Notes under the pieces: model-generated | The model's input: only the letters and a program-made list of their open reading frames with translations | What the model was told of the DNA's origin: nothing | Database searches by the model: none | Made by a program: the position numbers and the translations under genes | Part shown: one piece after another, positions 1-12,050 of the stretch | Position numbering within the stretch: the first letter of the stretch is position 1 | Layout: each line of letters begins with the position of its first letter | Assembly: GCA_019095985.1 (NCBI GenBank) | Contig: CM032666.1 | Location: 40,723,361 to 40,787,360, forward strand | Direction: 5' to 3' | Source of the DNA: Streblospio benedicti | Lineage: Eukaryota; Annelida; Polychaeta; Spionida; Spionidae | DNA length: 64,000 nt

Positions 1-1158
1 GCAGGCTTATAATGGAATTGTAAAAGCGCATTGGTATGGTTAATCTAGAGGTAGAAAAGGTTCTATATAGTACTAGTACATACTCTGGGCCACTACAGTA
101 GTAGAACTATAGATACACATTGTGCAAATGCTGGTCTTCCACAAGCTAAAGTTATCAAGAAACGATGGAAAATGTGATCCACATGATTGACAAAACAAAT
201 AATTTAAGAAATACTACAATATATACTACAATATATTACAAACCTCTTCCAAAGCAAAAACAGTGTTTTTACATTGGCTCATTATTGAGACAAAATTAGA
301 AGTGGTGGGGGAATTGTGGTCATCCCAAGCTTCTTTTATAAAGTCGCTAACTGATATGTGGTCAGGCATCATGCTATTTGTGTATGTCTTTAATAAAACA
401 CATTATAACTCTGTGTTTTGACAAAAAACTTTCATTTTTTTCTGTGGTTTGTTCAGCAGTTAATCAATGCTCATCAGCAGCAAATATAAGATGGAGTATT
501 TTTTGTTAAATTTATTATAAAAAACATGCGTTGACTAAGTAGCCCTTTGTCCATTTATACCGATATGCTTATATATATTTATTATGATTATTATATGCTT
601 TATTTGATTTATACAGCCAGCTTCCCCGCCCAAGCGCAGAATTTTTGAAAGAGGACGTTGTGACCGTATTTTATTTACAGTTAGTCACAACTTTCACTTT
701 CAATCCTCTTGTTTATTTCATTTGTGACTAGTTATGTATGATTATGCGTGTAAAATTTTATATTTACAGATTGATAATCAGTTTTAAAGTTTGTTGGTGG
801 ATTGAAAAAAAATGTCAAAGGGATACATTTTATTATCCCGGTTAATTTTGAAAACACTAGTCTACAAAGAGAGTCTACCTACCGACAATAACAATTTGTA
901 GCGGGGACAACAAACTAAAAGTGATTTAAGTTGAAGTATACGTGTACTAGTACTTTGTCATTTAAAAGCAACATCACAAAATAGTATATATTTTGTTTTC
1001 TGATATTCTCATAGCCTTAGATTATCTCATAACTCTGGCAAGGTAGGTGATATCCATGCTTACAAGGTTCAGTATCGTATAGTCTGTGCGAATAATAATG
1101 TGTTCAATACCATTCAGAAATTAATGTACTTCTACTTCTGCATGGTACTGCCCAACGT
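1..1158. other. AT-rich non-coding DNA
   Basis: No reading frame, repeat pair or splice-bounded exon that I can support is seen here. Confidence 0.5.
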
Positions 1159-1570
1159 CAACTAGCTGACGACTATTGGCAGGGAGGCCACGTGGTGTTG
1201 GTACATGGACCTCCAGAGGTAGGCTAGGTAGCCAACTGAGCCTCGGTGGTGTGGAGGCATCACACTAGCTATAGTTTTCAAACTAGGTGAGTTCTTTTAT
1301 GTGCAGAGGTGTGGCTCTCCTCTACACAGGACATGCCTTGTAACGAGGCTTCCGAACCTCCGCTTCGCGTTGCCACCGTCTAGTAGTAACACTGTATGGT
1401 GGCGACGTGCTGTGTGGAAATCAGCAACTCAGTGGCAGACGCACGACGTATCGGTTTTGGCGACACTGTGTCTGCCATGACCGGGCCACGAACTTGAGAC
1501 ACAGGCGAATCCTGTTTTCAAGTCGTATGCTCTAACGACTAAGCTATTGAGGACCACATAACTAGCTGAC
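1159..1570 (-). repeat. tRNA-derived SINE flanked by an 11-bp direct repeat
   Basis: The GC-richer segment 1170-1559 is flanked by AACTAGCTGAC at 1159-1169 and 1560-1570, which looks like a target-site duplication. On the minus strand its start (about 1556 downwards) reads as a tRNA-like head: an A-box-like TAGCTTAGTCGTTAGAGC, an anticodon-arm-like segment, and a B-box-like CAAGTTCGTGGCC. A tRNA-related SINE in antisense orientation is the simplest reading. I see no second full copy in the window. Confidence 0.65.
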
Positions 1571-2771
1571 CCGTCTCCTTGGAGACTGTTTCATGTGGGG
1601 AAAAAAACTGATTGATGATTTTCCATTAATTCTAATATCAATTATTACTAAAAGTAACATGTTTTGCACAGCTTTTCAGTTGATAGTAAACTAAACTGAA
1701 TGTCTCCTTTGATGATGTTAGATTTGTTGTTGGTGTTGCAAGTTCACAAAATTCTTAGAATTTCTCAATTTATTTAAACTCCATTACAACTCCACTCAAA
1801 CAAACTCTACACTACTCCAGACACTTACAAAGTACTACATGAACCATGTAGGCCAGTTGCTAACAGGACAAATTCATAATCAATAATCAGTGATGGCTGT
1901 TCCAGCAAGCGCACAGCTGTTGGCACCATTTCACCCATGAAAACACCAAATTTTTAGAGCTATCTCCTAAAAAATAAAACTATATGCGCACTTTATAACA
2001 GGGTAGCATCCTTTCAAAATACCATAGAAGTTCAAAATAAGCTTTTGACAGGCCAATAACTCTGGAATCGGGCGCCAAGAAGCCTATAGGCACGGATTTG
2101 CGTCAGAATGAAAAAACAACCATGAGGGCCACGCCCACTCCAAGGCGTTTGAGATTTAATATATAGATAAATGACAATGTCATATGTGGGGCTGCAGGTT
2201 ACTGAGCATAACGAATTACTTCTCTTGGCCCATATTTTAAGGTGTGAATCACTTGTGACCATCTCGATCCACTGATCAAGAATTCTCGTACTCGGGAACT
2301 CAGCCATCTTGCACAAATCATTGTAAACATTAAGTTTCATGCTGATAGTAGATAGGCTACGCATAGTTGAAAGCGGGTCATGTAAAAAAACCACCTAGTC
2401 ACATCTGGTAAGCACTACTCATTTGTTATAGCTATGAGAGATGAAGATATGTAGAGCACTGTACACCCACTTTGTGCATTTTAATGTTTAAACAATCATA
2501 ACACAGCTATTAATGAACCCACAAAAGTGTTTGATGTGTCAAAATTAAGCTACTTACTTATATTGTCGCATGATAAACACAATTGTTATGATTCATTAAA
2601 ATTATATGATCTATGGCGCAAATTTGTTGCATGCACACCCATTTCATGCGTGGCGATAATCGGGGGGATTTGAACATGTTTATTTACATTAGATCTTACT
2701 AGAAATTTTATTTTTTCACTTTGGCACCGGCCAAGCAAATTTTTGAATTAGTAATTTTTAAAGTAATAATA
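1571..2771. other. non-coding DNA upstream of a pogo-like MITE
   Basis: There is a 120-codon open frame on the minus strand at 2032-2394, but it has no recognisable domain and biased content. I regard it as chance or repeat-derived. Nothing else is supported. Confidence 0.4.
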
Positions 2772-3673
2772 CAGTACAACCTCTATTATCCGAATCTGTT
2801 GGGATGTTAGTTAGATATTCGGATAAAAGATGATTTCGGATAAGGGAGGTGGGCATTACCAGTCAAATATCACAACACCATTACTACGCGACCGTGGGTG
2901 ATAATAGAAGAAACAACTTTATTATTGCAAATCTCCGGTTAATAGCTTCATAATTATGACAAAAAAGATTTCAATTACAGTTTAAAAGCAATTTATTGTA
3001 CTTACAAATGCATATTTACAATACATACATAATATTCACAGGAATCAGACAATTTTATTCAATATTTACAATTTCAATTAGGAAATGCATTCGATCACAT
3101 GATTACATACTAAACTTTCAGTAATCTTTAGGTATCATACCACTAAATGCAGACAAGTCACTAAGGTTTCATGCAACCAAACAGAGGATTTCACCAACAA
3201 CTCCTCAACCAAGTTGTTGTGAAAATAACTGTTGCCACAACAAGTCAATTAAAATGTTCAAACACTTCAAAGGCCGGGACCGCCTTTGATGACTGTTTCT
3301 AGTCGGGCGTCTGAGACCTCCTTGACTAACGGTTTTTCATCTGCTGTACTGAACTTTAATATTGCACATAAACAATCACACGTGTTTGTAAAGTTTTAGA
3401 TGCTTTAAATAAAACAAATATGTTTATGTATTGCATTTATAATGTGCTTGATGTAATCATAGATTGAATACCAAACTGGAACCAGGATATGCAAGTCTAT
3501 GAATGCGATTCGGATTCGATTCGTAGTTGACTGAACCAAGCAGATTTTGTGATGATGTGAGTAGAAAATGCAAAATTACGAAGCTTATGCTGCTGAAAAT
3601 CGGGATTTTCCCAGAGCATTCGGATAATTGGAAAATTCGGATGATAGATATTCGGATAATAGAGGTTGTACTG
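2772..3673. mobile_element. pogo/Tigger-like non-autonomous DNA element, ~0.9 kb
   Basis: The two ends are inverted copies starting CAGTACAACCTCTATTATCC, and both sides are flanked by TA. This terminal sequence and TA target are typical of pogo/Tigger elements of the Tc1-mariner group. Several internal ATTCGGATAA-type repeats lie near both ends. No transposase frame is visible, so it is non-autonomous. It lies just upstream of NSMCE2 exon 1. Confidence 0.8.
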
Positions 3674-3869
3674 TATTGTGTGCTAATTGATTGGAGCCTA
3701 ACAATTTTATTTAAATAACACACTAACTGGGTGTGCACACCAACTGGGTGTGCAGTGCTCTAAACAAGAGTGAAAATTGTTGGTGGTCATTTTTTTTTAG
3801 AAATACGCACACTGCCTGATGACAGTGATAAAGTTGTTACAGTTCATTGTAAATGTACTTTATTTCCAG

Positions 3870-6800
3870 ATGTCAGGCAAACTGGCTGTTGTGGATCAAG
3901 CATCCAGTGTGTTGCAAAAGGTGCAAGACTATATTGATGCTGGGATGCTCAGCACAGTAGATGTTACTGAAGAAATGGTTGAACAGGAAAAAGGCTCTGA
4001 GGAAAAAGGTAATGAATCATATTTTAGCTCATTTGTCTCTGTGACAAGGTGAGATATTGTGATCACCTGTTGTCTGTTTCTCTGAGTCTGTTTACAAGTC
4101 AATTTGGCACACGTTGGTTTACGTTACTTTTTAATCCCACCTAAATGAATAAATAATGCAATAATACACACCTGTCAAAAACTGTTGCAAGTCGAAAAAC
4201 TAGCAGTTGCTCTATATTTTATGTGTTATATAAAGGTATATTTTTGGTGATATATTTCATGCTGTATGTATTTTTTATCCACCTAGCTTCTTCAAATTGT
4301 CAGAATCAAGTTAAAGCCATGAAGGAAGTTATGATGAGATATGTCAAAATGGATATGGAATTAAAAAACTTTGTTGCCGCGACCAATCATGCGAAACAAT
4401 TTGTTGTAAGAATTTTTATCTTTTTCTACTTTGAGAATATTTCATAATAATTTATTATAGAGGTTAGTGTGTTATGTTCAGCATTTTTCCATAGTCTATG
4501 AAAGTGGCATGCACAGTTAACAAGTGACAGTTAACAAGTGCATACAATGTCAAAGTCCTACTATTACACATTTGATTGTTATGTCAATTGTCTACAATTT
4601 TAATTTCATTCCATATTTTCATGAGGGAGTGTCACTTGTGTATTTCAAACAACAAATGATAGACATCAAATATAATTTGTTAATATATTGTAGTCAGTTT
4701 GCATTGTTTGCGTGATATTATTTGCCAGAAAAAAGCAGGCATCACTGTTTCCTATAGTACGGCCTATGCTGCAAGTACAGTGTACTACTGAATATTATAC
4801 ACCCACTATGATGACAAAGCTAACTGGCGTACATAAGCCTTGTTCAAAGTGTTTTACCATACTCTATTCAATACATGTTTAATTTATTCACATAGCTCTT
4901 TTATTGTCACATCAACAATAATAAAAAGTGCATATCATAGAGTATGATAGATCAAAATATGTATACACAGATTGTTCAAATTGTCCATCTGGTTTGTCTG
5001 GGTAGTCATGTGTCTCGCTAGCTGTCTCTCACAGTGGCTATCTGTCAATAATATAAAGTGGTGTTGTGTCGGGCCACTGAGGAGATGCTTGTCTTACATC
5101 AAGTTCTGTATAAATCTTTTGGCTATCTTATCCGTTGGTGGGCTCGTAGTCTCCTTATTTGTTTTACACACATAGGTTTGCGCTGAGTCAACTGTTGGCA
5201 AGGCCAATTCGAAGATTGGATTCCTGTGGATGAACCTTCGCTTCTGCCCCAAAGAGTTAAGGGAAAGAGCTTACTACGCACTAGTCAGATCTGTGTTGGA
5301 ATACAGTGCTTCTGCCTGGGATCCCTACAATAAGAAGACATCAGCTCGTTGGAGGCAGTGCAACGATGCGCTGCTCGCCAAAACAACCATTTAAGGACAA
5401 GTTGTGTGTCAGAGATGCTGGGAGCCCTGGGCTGGATATCCCTCGAGGATAGAAGGTGTGATGTAAGACTGAAAATTATGTACAAAACAGCCCATGGTTT
5501 AGTGGCCATACCCACCAACAATATTTTATTCAAGTCTGTCAACCGTACACATTCAAACCATCAGTATAAATTTCGGCACATCCAAACTAAAACAGAAGAC
5601 TACAAATATTCATCCCAGTGATTCATCCTCAGTGGAATCAGCTCCCAGCTGAGGCTGTCATACTGCCTACCCCATCGACGGCAGGGTAAATACACCCTGA
5701 CATGGACCTCCCAGTTCACAACCAGTGTGATGTCACTTCCGCAGATATCTAATCTGAGTTTGCTGAAAAAATATACAGATACATGTACAGAGATACAGAT
5801 GAAGCCTGTAACAGTTCACTCTTCTCTTAATACAACTACGAACCATTGATTGTTTTATGCTTGAGGTTTTATGTAACTTTTGTCATATCTATATAGACTG
5901 ACTTAGAATAAGATAGAAATATAGATCACCAGTAGTCTTGTGTATGTTTGCATCCCCAACTCTGATCTCAAGCAGGGTCAGGATTAGGTGGAAAAGTGCT
6001 ACTCGTCAGCAGGACGAGTAACCTTCAAATATCTACTCGTCCTGCAAAAAATGTACTCGTCCTCCTTGTACAAACTCTATATCTGTATGACAAATTATTC
6101 AGAATTGCTTCTCGTCAAAAGAACGAGTTTCTAAAAATTAGCACTCGTCCTCCACTAGTTTTTACTAGTCAATAATGGATCTGTCGTGTAAGGCTCCAGG
6201 ATGACGTGAGCTCTGACTGCCTCCTAGAAAAGCTTGGCATAAAGGACATCGATGTTGTGCTTCGTGCGAACAGGATGAGATGGCTAGGCCATGTCGACCA
6301 AAGCACCGGCTGGATAGCCAGAGTGAGGGAGCATAAAATCATGAGACAGAAAGCTCCAGGCAGACCAAAGTTGACCTGGGATGAGTCTAGGCAGCCTTCC
6401 ATCTGTTTTAAGCTGGTCCATATTTTTCCGGAGGGAATAGACAGTTAAGTTGGGTATCGTCCGCATACATATGAATATGCACTCCACGAACTTGTGCTAT
6501 GGTCAGACAGTTGTGCACTGTAGTTTGGATGTTCCGCTGGGCCAATCAATATGATTATATACGTATAATTCATTTGCTTTACCTATTTTTAGTTAAGTGA
6601 GGGAGGAAACTTGATGCAGATGGAAGAAGAACTTGATAGAAAACTAAAGAGTTTTAATAAAGAAAAGAATTCTTCATTGAAATTACAGCAGCATGAAAAA
6701 TACAAAGAGTTTGAGGAAAAAATAAATTCCCTTCTTAACCCAGGTAATTGAAATTGTTTAATACCCATAACGTTAAAAGCTACTAATATGCCGACAGCAA

Positions 6801-9800
6801 GTTCATGGATTAACATTTTCTATTATAGCTATATATGGTACTGAATATCACATTGAAAATTATATGACTGGTACTATTGTTATTTGCTGGACCTACATAA
6901 AAAAATCTAAATTCTGATTGGTTTACATCATAATGAACACTTCAATGAAAATAGGATTTTTTCAGTCTGCCAGAGATGGACCTTTTGAACATCCTTCATT
7001 GGGGATTAGCCTAATCCCATTAGGTTCCATGATTAGAACAGCAATAGTTTAATTATCACTCAAGTGATATAGTAATGTGTATACAAATGAAAAATATAAA
7101 CAAATTACTGCTACAACAGAAGGTTTATTTGTCAACTGCTGTAGTTGTTCCAGTTTCTGGGGTAGGCAGGAGGCGGCTGTGTCTCACACCAGCTCTCCAT
7201 CGGTCTATCTAGTGGGTCTGTATTAAGAAGGTTACTGTCCTACAAGTCTGCCTTCACACACTCCAGCAAAGTCTTCCTCGGTCTGCTCTATACCCACTGA
7301 CTAGGGATATCCATGTCTATGACAGAATAGATGCAAGAGGAAGTTTATTTCACATGTCTGTATCATCTGATACGTCGAAAGCACAGTTCGGAGGACACCT
7401 CCACAACGCCTGACATTTTGTGGAGCATAGTGGAAGAGGTTTCATAATCATGTTTTACTCCGCAAATCCAATGTATCTTAGATCTGTCATTGCGAGGTAG
7501 CCGCTGAAGGTCTGCAGCAGATGGATCCCAGGTTTCACTACCGTGCAGTAAGGCAGAATGGACGTAGGCTGAGCAGTCTCCTACACTATGGGTTTTTATG
7601 ATACATGTTTGAATGTCAGAATATGGAGTAGCTTCTTGAACTTTTCCCAGGTAGTACTTCATCTGTGTAATGGCTAATTTGCATCTCCTCCTGAGCATAA
7701 CATATCTGGTTAAATGGTCTACTATCAATGGGACAAACTTCAACCTGACATCTTAGACATGCGTAGTCTGTGTTAGCTACACGCCTCTCAATAATACCAC
7801 TGTAGCGCTTGTGCACCCAGAGCTTGCACTGCGAGCAGGCAATGGCGTTATACCTACACCACTGTGACCAGAGTTCTGAGAACGTTAAGACCAACATCAG
7901 ACACCATTATCTCTGTCTTCTTCATGTTGACTCTAAGACCTTTTTGCTCCATGTTTTTCTTCAAGGCTTTCAGCTTAGGAATACAGTCTTCCTGTGAGTC
8001 AGAGATGACCAACAAGTCATCCGCGTAAAGCAGCTCCCACGGTACACACGAACAGAACTCAGGTGATAAGACCTCCAGGCTCCAGCACGATGATAAATAA
8101 GCAATGGGCTGAGGACAGATCCCTGATGCATACCAACCCCCACTCCTCACTCCTCACTGTACTGTCCATTAACCCACAATCAACTTCTGCTAATTGAATA
8201 CATGCCCTAAATTACACAAACTGCCCATTTAATTCCTCCACCCATACACTCCTCAGTGCCCACCACCGGACTTTTCTCTGTACATGGCCAAAAGCTTTTT
8301 CCAGCTCAACAAATGCAAGACAGAGTGGTTTATTTACAGCTAGGTAGTTGAAGGTACATGTACTTCTTTCGAACTTGGGCACTGAGAAGACTGAAAAAAA
8401 TGTAAATGTTTGTTTAGTCCAGGGTTGGGAAAAAACCCGTTTTTTTTTTTGAAAAACCCAACCCACCCGGGTTTTTGGAAAAAAACCCGGGTTTTATTGG
8501 GCTTTTTGGGCTTTTTGGGTTATTTCAATTTCAGGATCAATGTTATATTTTTTTATACATTCCATTTCTCTTAACACATACATGTATCATTACTTATCAT
8601 AATTTATTTTATGACTTTTATTGAGTATATTTGATAACGTATTAATTGCCAATCAAAACAGATCATGAATTTAATAAATTAATTTTGAAAACGAATTAAA
8701 TTTTGACTATTGATAAGACTTGGAGCAGACTGGTTACTTGAAATGAACAATAATAACAACTTGCATTTGTTAGCCCTTGTAATTAGTGTATCAAATTGTT
8801 AAGTTTTGACTTCTTTCTAAGTGGGACAGACTTGGAAATGTTTCTATTTGCTTTTGTGTATCTGATTTACGAAATTATCAACTCCTGTCACCCCAGAATA
8901 ACTTTGCAAATAGATATGTCAACATATATCTTCTTAGCTTCCATAAATAGACCTGGTTTATCTAACTCTTAAAAAACTTATTAAATAAAAAGACATTTTG
9001 AAAAAACCAAAAAAAAACAATAAAACCCACTTTGAAAAAACCCACTAAAAAACCCAACCCAAAAAAAACGGTTTTTTTGGGTGGGTTTTTTTGGGTGGGT
9101 TTTTTCATGACCAACCCTGGTTTAGACAGATTGTCCACTAAATCTCATTATAATTTAAAATGTATATGTTATCTTGGAGATGGATGTATGTTCGGATGGT
9201 GCCAATAACTTGAGCACTGACAATAACTTGGACACACTGTCTAAACTAATCAGAATTTTTTAAAATTACAATGTACATCTGGCAAAAACTAGCGTATTAT
9301 TCCTACAATTTTTAGTTTGATATTCATTACAATTTTTTGTTATAGAAAATGTTCCACCATGAACTTTCAGTCAGTACCCTAGAGGCGAATCCAGGAAATG
9401 AGGTAGAGGAGTTGCACTTGAAAAAAGATTTCTTTAACATGAGCAAATCCATCAAAGTTATTTGCAGAACCACCACCCCCAACCCAATCTCTTGTCTAAA
9501 AGCTTGATCTGTCACTTTAATAAAAACAAATGTATATATAAAATGTAGAGTTAAAGAATATATATATATTTATGAATATTATAGTGTCTTCAGTAAGAAA
9601 ACCGTCAAAATATGACTACTTTCGACATTGTCTATTTACACATTTGATATAATAACGAAATGACCATTTGCTTGATAGAAGATGAACATGTTTCGAGCAT
9701 TCCTCAACAGACAGAACGAATTGATGAAGATATGGAAGTAACACAAGATACTGTGAGCACAAAGTGCCCCTATACTGGGATGGAAATGACTGACCCTGTG

Positions 9801-11725
9801 AAAAATAAACACTGTGGTCATGTTTATGATCGTCAAGGAATTGCGGATCTGTGTAAGAAGAGGTCAAAACCAAAGTAAGTTGTCTAGCTAATATCTAGAT
9901 CTTATTTCTTATATAGCAAAATTTTGGTTATAATTTTTAGATGTATAAATTTGAAGCCTATCAATTAGCAGTTGACAAGCATATGAACGGGAAAGAGAGC
10001 TCACTAATTTCAGGAGCATTCCTATGAACAGCATAGTCATGTTGAACAACACAGTCATGGTGGCTGACAAGCTTGTTTCATGGCACAAACTGCTACTCGT
10101 CAGAGCCAAGCCTTGGACATTATATTATGATAGGGGATGCTATAAATGACAAGATTTTTTTTATGGGTGGTCTCAAATAATTACTCTACTCATGGTTAAC
10201 ATGATGTATCCAAATAATTACCTGCGTGTATTAATCAGTAATGCATATATTTAACTTACTGGTTGACAGTTTTGGCAGCTCTCTCTGCGCATGTCAAGAT
10301 CATTCAGCATGACTTCCGGTATCAAAAATCGTACTGTACACATGAAGGAAGTGAGTGGGTTGGATAGGTCAAGTGACTATAGTAGAACGAGAACCATGAA
10401 GGAGGCAATAAAGATACGGGTGCAGAGCACAGGGTCAGGATTATCCACTTGTCCGCTCATATATGGCTAGTGAAATTTTGTGGAGGACGATTAAGAAGTT
10501 TTAGCAACTCGTCCTTTTGACAAGTACCAAATCTGGTCAAATTGGCATACAGTGGCACCTTTCCACTTAATCCTGACCCTGAAAGCAGTTCATGAAAAGG
10601 GATGATTAGGGCCCAATAACCCTCCCATGTGTATGAGATGGTTTTTGATACCAGAAGTCATGCTGAGTGAGTGACAGTTTACATGCGCAGCGAGAGGATT
10701 AGAAAATGGTAGCAGTTGTTGCCGAAGCTGTCAACCATTAAATAAAAATAATTGTAATGTGAAAAGATGAACTATTAATGATAAAGCAATACATAGGGTA
10801 TATAGATATACAATATTTGGACTATACTACTGGATAATTACATACAAGAAACAGACGTTTCATACATCTGCCATATTTTTTTAGTGTGCCACATATTTAG
10901 TATGATGACGTGACGTAACCCCCAGATGGGTGGGGTTACTTGGGTGCTGCTCTGCCAGGGCTGGGTCCCACGCTGAAACTGAATTATTTTATCAGGAGTT
11001 GTTCTTGTGGCGCATCAGTTTCGTCCTTTGGGCTTGCCGTAATAGCCACAAGAACTCACCTGATAAAGTAATTCATGTTGCAAACTCACGGTTTTGTCTA
11101 TTTAAAACTTGCTTGTGTAATATTATAGTTACTAGTCGATATGCATATTGATGTTATTATTGTGTCTAGAATTGTTTAGAAGTGATTACATTGATAATTA
11201 TTATCAATTTAAATGATTCCTTATCTCAATTTCAATAGATTGTGTAGATATGATACATATTTGCTTTCATCCGCTGAACATATATCACAATTTGATTTAA
11301 CTAAACCACACTAATTTCCATCCAATCAAAATGAAGTTTATTTGTTTTGATTTTTTTGAGTTTGTCATACTTATAGTAGTAATTCAACACAAAAATAGTA
11401 CCTGGTAACAGGTCGGGTACAGACAGCTGGGTTCCTGGGTTAAAAATTCTGCAAACGTCTAATGACTATGAAACAAAACAGCATGAACATTGTCCTCATT
11501 TTTGCTTTAAAAGATATAACCTTGCTGTCTTTGTTTTGTAGAAATTTAATTTGAGTAAAACTATTCTGTCTTCATTTATTTGTTTATTTTCATTGCAGAT
11601 GTCCAATCCCTGGATGTGTTAACCAACGGCCGATTACAATGGATGATATGATAGAAGATCCTGCCATGAAAAAGATGATAAAAGCTCTAACCAAAAAAGC
11701 ACAAAAAGGCAGCCGTAAAAAGTAA
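3870..11725 (+). CDS. NSMCE2: E3 SUMO-protein ligase NSE2 (SMC5/6 complex), complete
   Basis: Five coding exons: 3870-4008, 4287-4405, 6593-6743, 9679-9874 and 11599-11725, all with GT-AG junctions and matching phases, giving 243 codons plus TAA (human NSE2 has 247). The C-terminal half is a SP-RING: CPYTGMEMTDPVKNKHCGHV, then CPIPGC, with predicted zinc ligands C182, H184, C203 and C208 (C-x-H ... C-x4-C). The N-terminal half is helical and charged (exons 1-3), as expected for the part of NSE2 that binds the SMC5 coiled coil. In the known family the SP-RING recruits SUMO-loaded E2 and the protein sumoylates SMC5/6 and other repair factors in the nucleus. The first exon starts right after a TTCCAG acceptor, so a 5' UTR intron is likely. 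Introns 2-4 hold several LINE and MITE remnants. Confidence 0.93.
5175..5760 (+). mobile_element. LINE fragment: 3' end of a CR1/L2-type reverse transcriptase
   Basis: Reading on the plus strand gives GFLWMNLRFCPKELRERAYY and then LVRSVLEYSASAWDPYN, the conserved post-catalytic RT region of CR1/L2-type LINEs. After that the frame shifts and carries stops before a WNQLPAEAV-like C-terminal motif. It is a decayed, 5'-truncated copy in NSMCE2 intron 2. Confidence 0.8.
5973..6170. repeat. fragment of a CAGGGTCAGGATTA-ended element
   Basis: It begins CAGGGTCAGGATTAGGTGG, which matches one end of the complete small element at 10430-10581. It contains scattered CTCGTC motifs. The other end is not clear, so the right boundary is approximate. 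Confidence 0.5.
6175..6420 (+). mobile_element. LINE fragment (C-terminal tail of an RT protein)
   Basis: The plus-strand frame reads LGIKDIDVVLRANRMRWLGH and then KAPGRPKLTW. The pattern R-W-x-GHV ... GRPKxxW is the common C-terminal tail of LINE RT proteins in invertebrates. It is a short remnant in NSMCE2 intron 2. Confidence 0.7.
7340..8360 (-). mobile_element. LINE fragment with a zinc-finger-bearing RT, decayed
   Basis: On the minus strand, in order: a FVELEKAFGHVQRKV block (RT motif A region, normally D-x-x-KAFD), LLYADDLLVISDS (the YADD catalytic box), KGLRVNMKKTEIMVSD, then a cysteine-rich stretch CSQCKLWVHKR, then an LHGSETW-type C-terminal block. The blocks are in different frames, so several frameshifts and stops are present. 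A second relative lies at 56.15-56.65 kb. It sits in NSMCE2 intron 3. Confidence 0.82.
8412..9127. mobile_element. hAT-like non-autonomous element with G/T-rich subterminal repeats
   Basis: The element 8420-9119 begins CAGGGTTGG and ends CCAACCCTG. It is flanked by 8-bp near-identical direct repeats, GTTTAGTC (8412-8419) and GTTTAGAC (9120-9127). These are hAT hallmarks. Both ends carry arrays of homopolymer-rich words (GGGTTTTTT on one side, inverted on the other), which would let the ends pair. No coding frame inside. Confidence 0.82.
9240..9375. repeat. interspersed repeat, copy 1
   Basis: It resembles 30838-30985 over roughly 130 bases, sharing ATTCCTACA, TTGATATTC and AGAAAATGTT words in the same order, and 34018-34110 in part. 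The family is unknown. Confidence 0.5.
10261..10736. mobile_element. MITE with inverted ends, itself carrying a smaller insert
   Basis: The ends are inverted: GGTTGACAG on the left and CTGTCAACC on the right, with further inverted similarity inside (TGCGCATG and GCATGACTTC words on both arms). The 152-bp element at 10430-10581 sits in its middle. Confidence 0.65.
10430..10581. mobile_element. small hAT-like MITE, 152 bp, nested
   Basis: Perfect inverted ends CAGGGTCAGGATTA / TAATCCTGACCCTG. No clear 8-bp target duplication remains. It is inserted in the MITE at 10261-10736. Confidence 0.72.
10981..11074. repeat. foldback (hairpin) repeat
   Basis: Left arm GAATTATTTTATCAGG...TTCTTGTGGC pairs with the right arm GCCACAAGAA...CCTGATAAAGTAATTC. 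The loop region CCTTTGGGCTTGCC resembles the loop of the hairpin at 47655-47796, so the two are probably relatives. Confidence 0.65.
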
Positions 11726-11936
11726 CTTGTGCACTGTAAATATGGTTAAAACAATAAGTGATGTCAGGACAACAGTGCTTTGGATTATTCCAACACGCTT
11801 ACTCCTACTACTTTAATGCACATTATATGGACTGGTTGACGAGTGAGAGTGAGATCCTCTGTGTTCATCTTTTAAACAGTATTTTTGCTTTTGTCCAATG
11901 TTTATTTTTTTATGTTTGTTTTTACAAAAAACTATG

Positions 11937-11942
11937 ATTAAA
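11937..11942 (+). promoter_or_regulatory. possible ATTAAA poly(A) signal of NSMCE2
   Basis: An ATTAAA hexamer lies about 210 bases after the NSMCE2 stop codon in a T-rich stretch. The position suits a poly(A) signal, but the motif is common by chance in such AT-rich DNA. Confidence 0.3.
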
Positions 11943-12050
11943 AAAATTTCAACTTTATGCATATGAATGATTGTATGTGCAGAATCCCACCTATATGGAG
12001 GGAAATTTTGGGAGTTCTAATTTCTTTGCATTTTCATGCTAGTGGAGTTT

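Noticed and set aside
2032-2394. 120-codon open frame on the minus strand
   Set aside because: No domain, no splice context, and composition like the flanking non-coding DNA.
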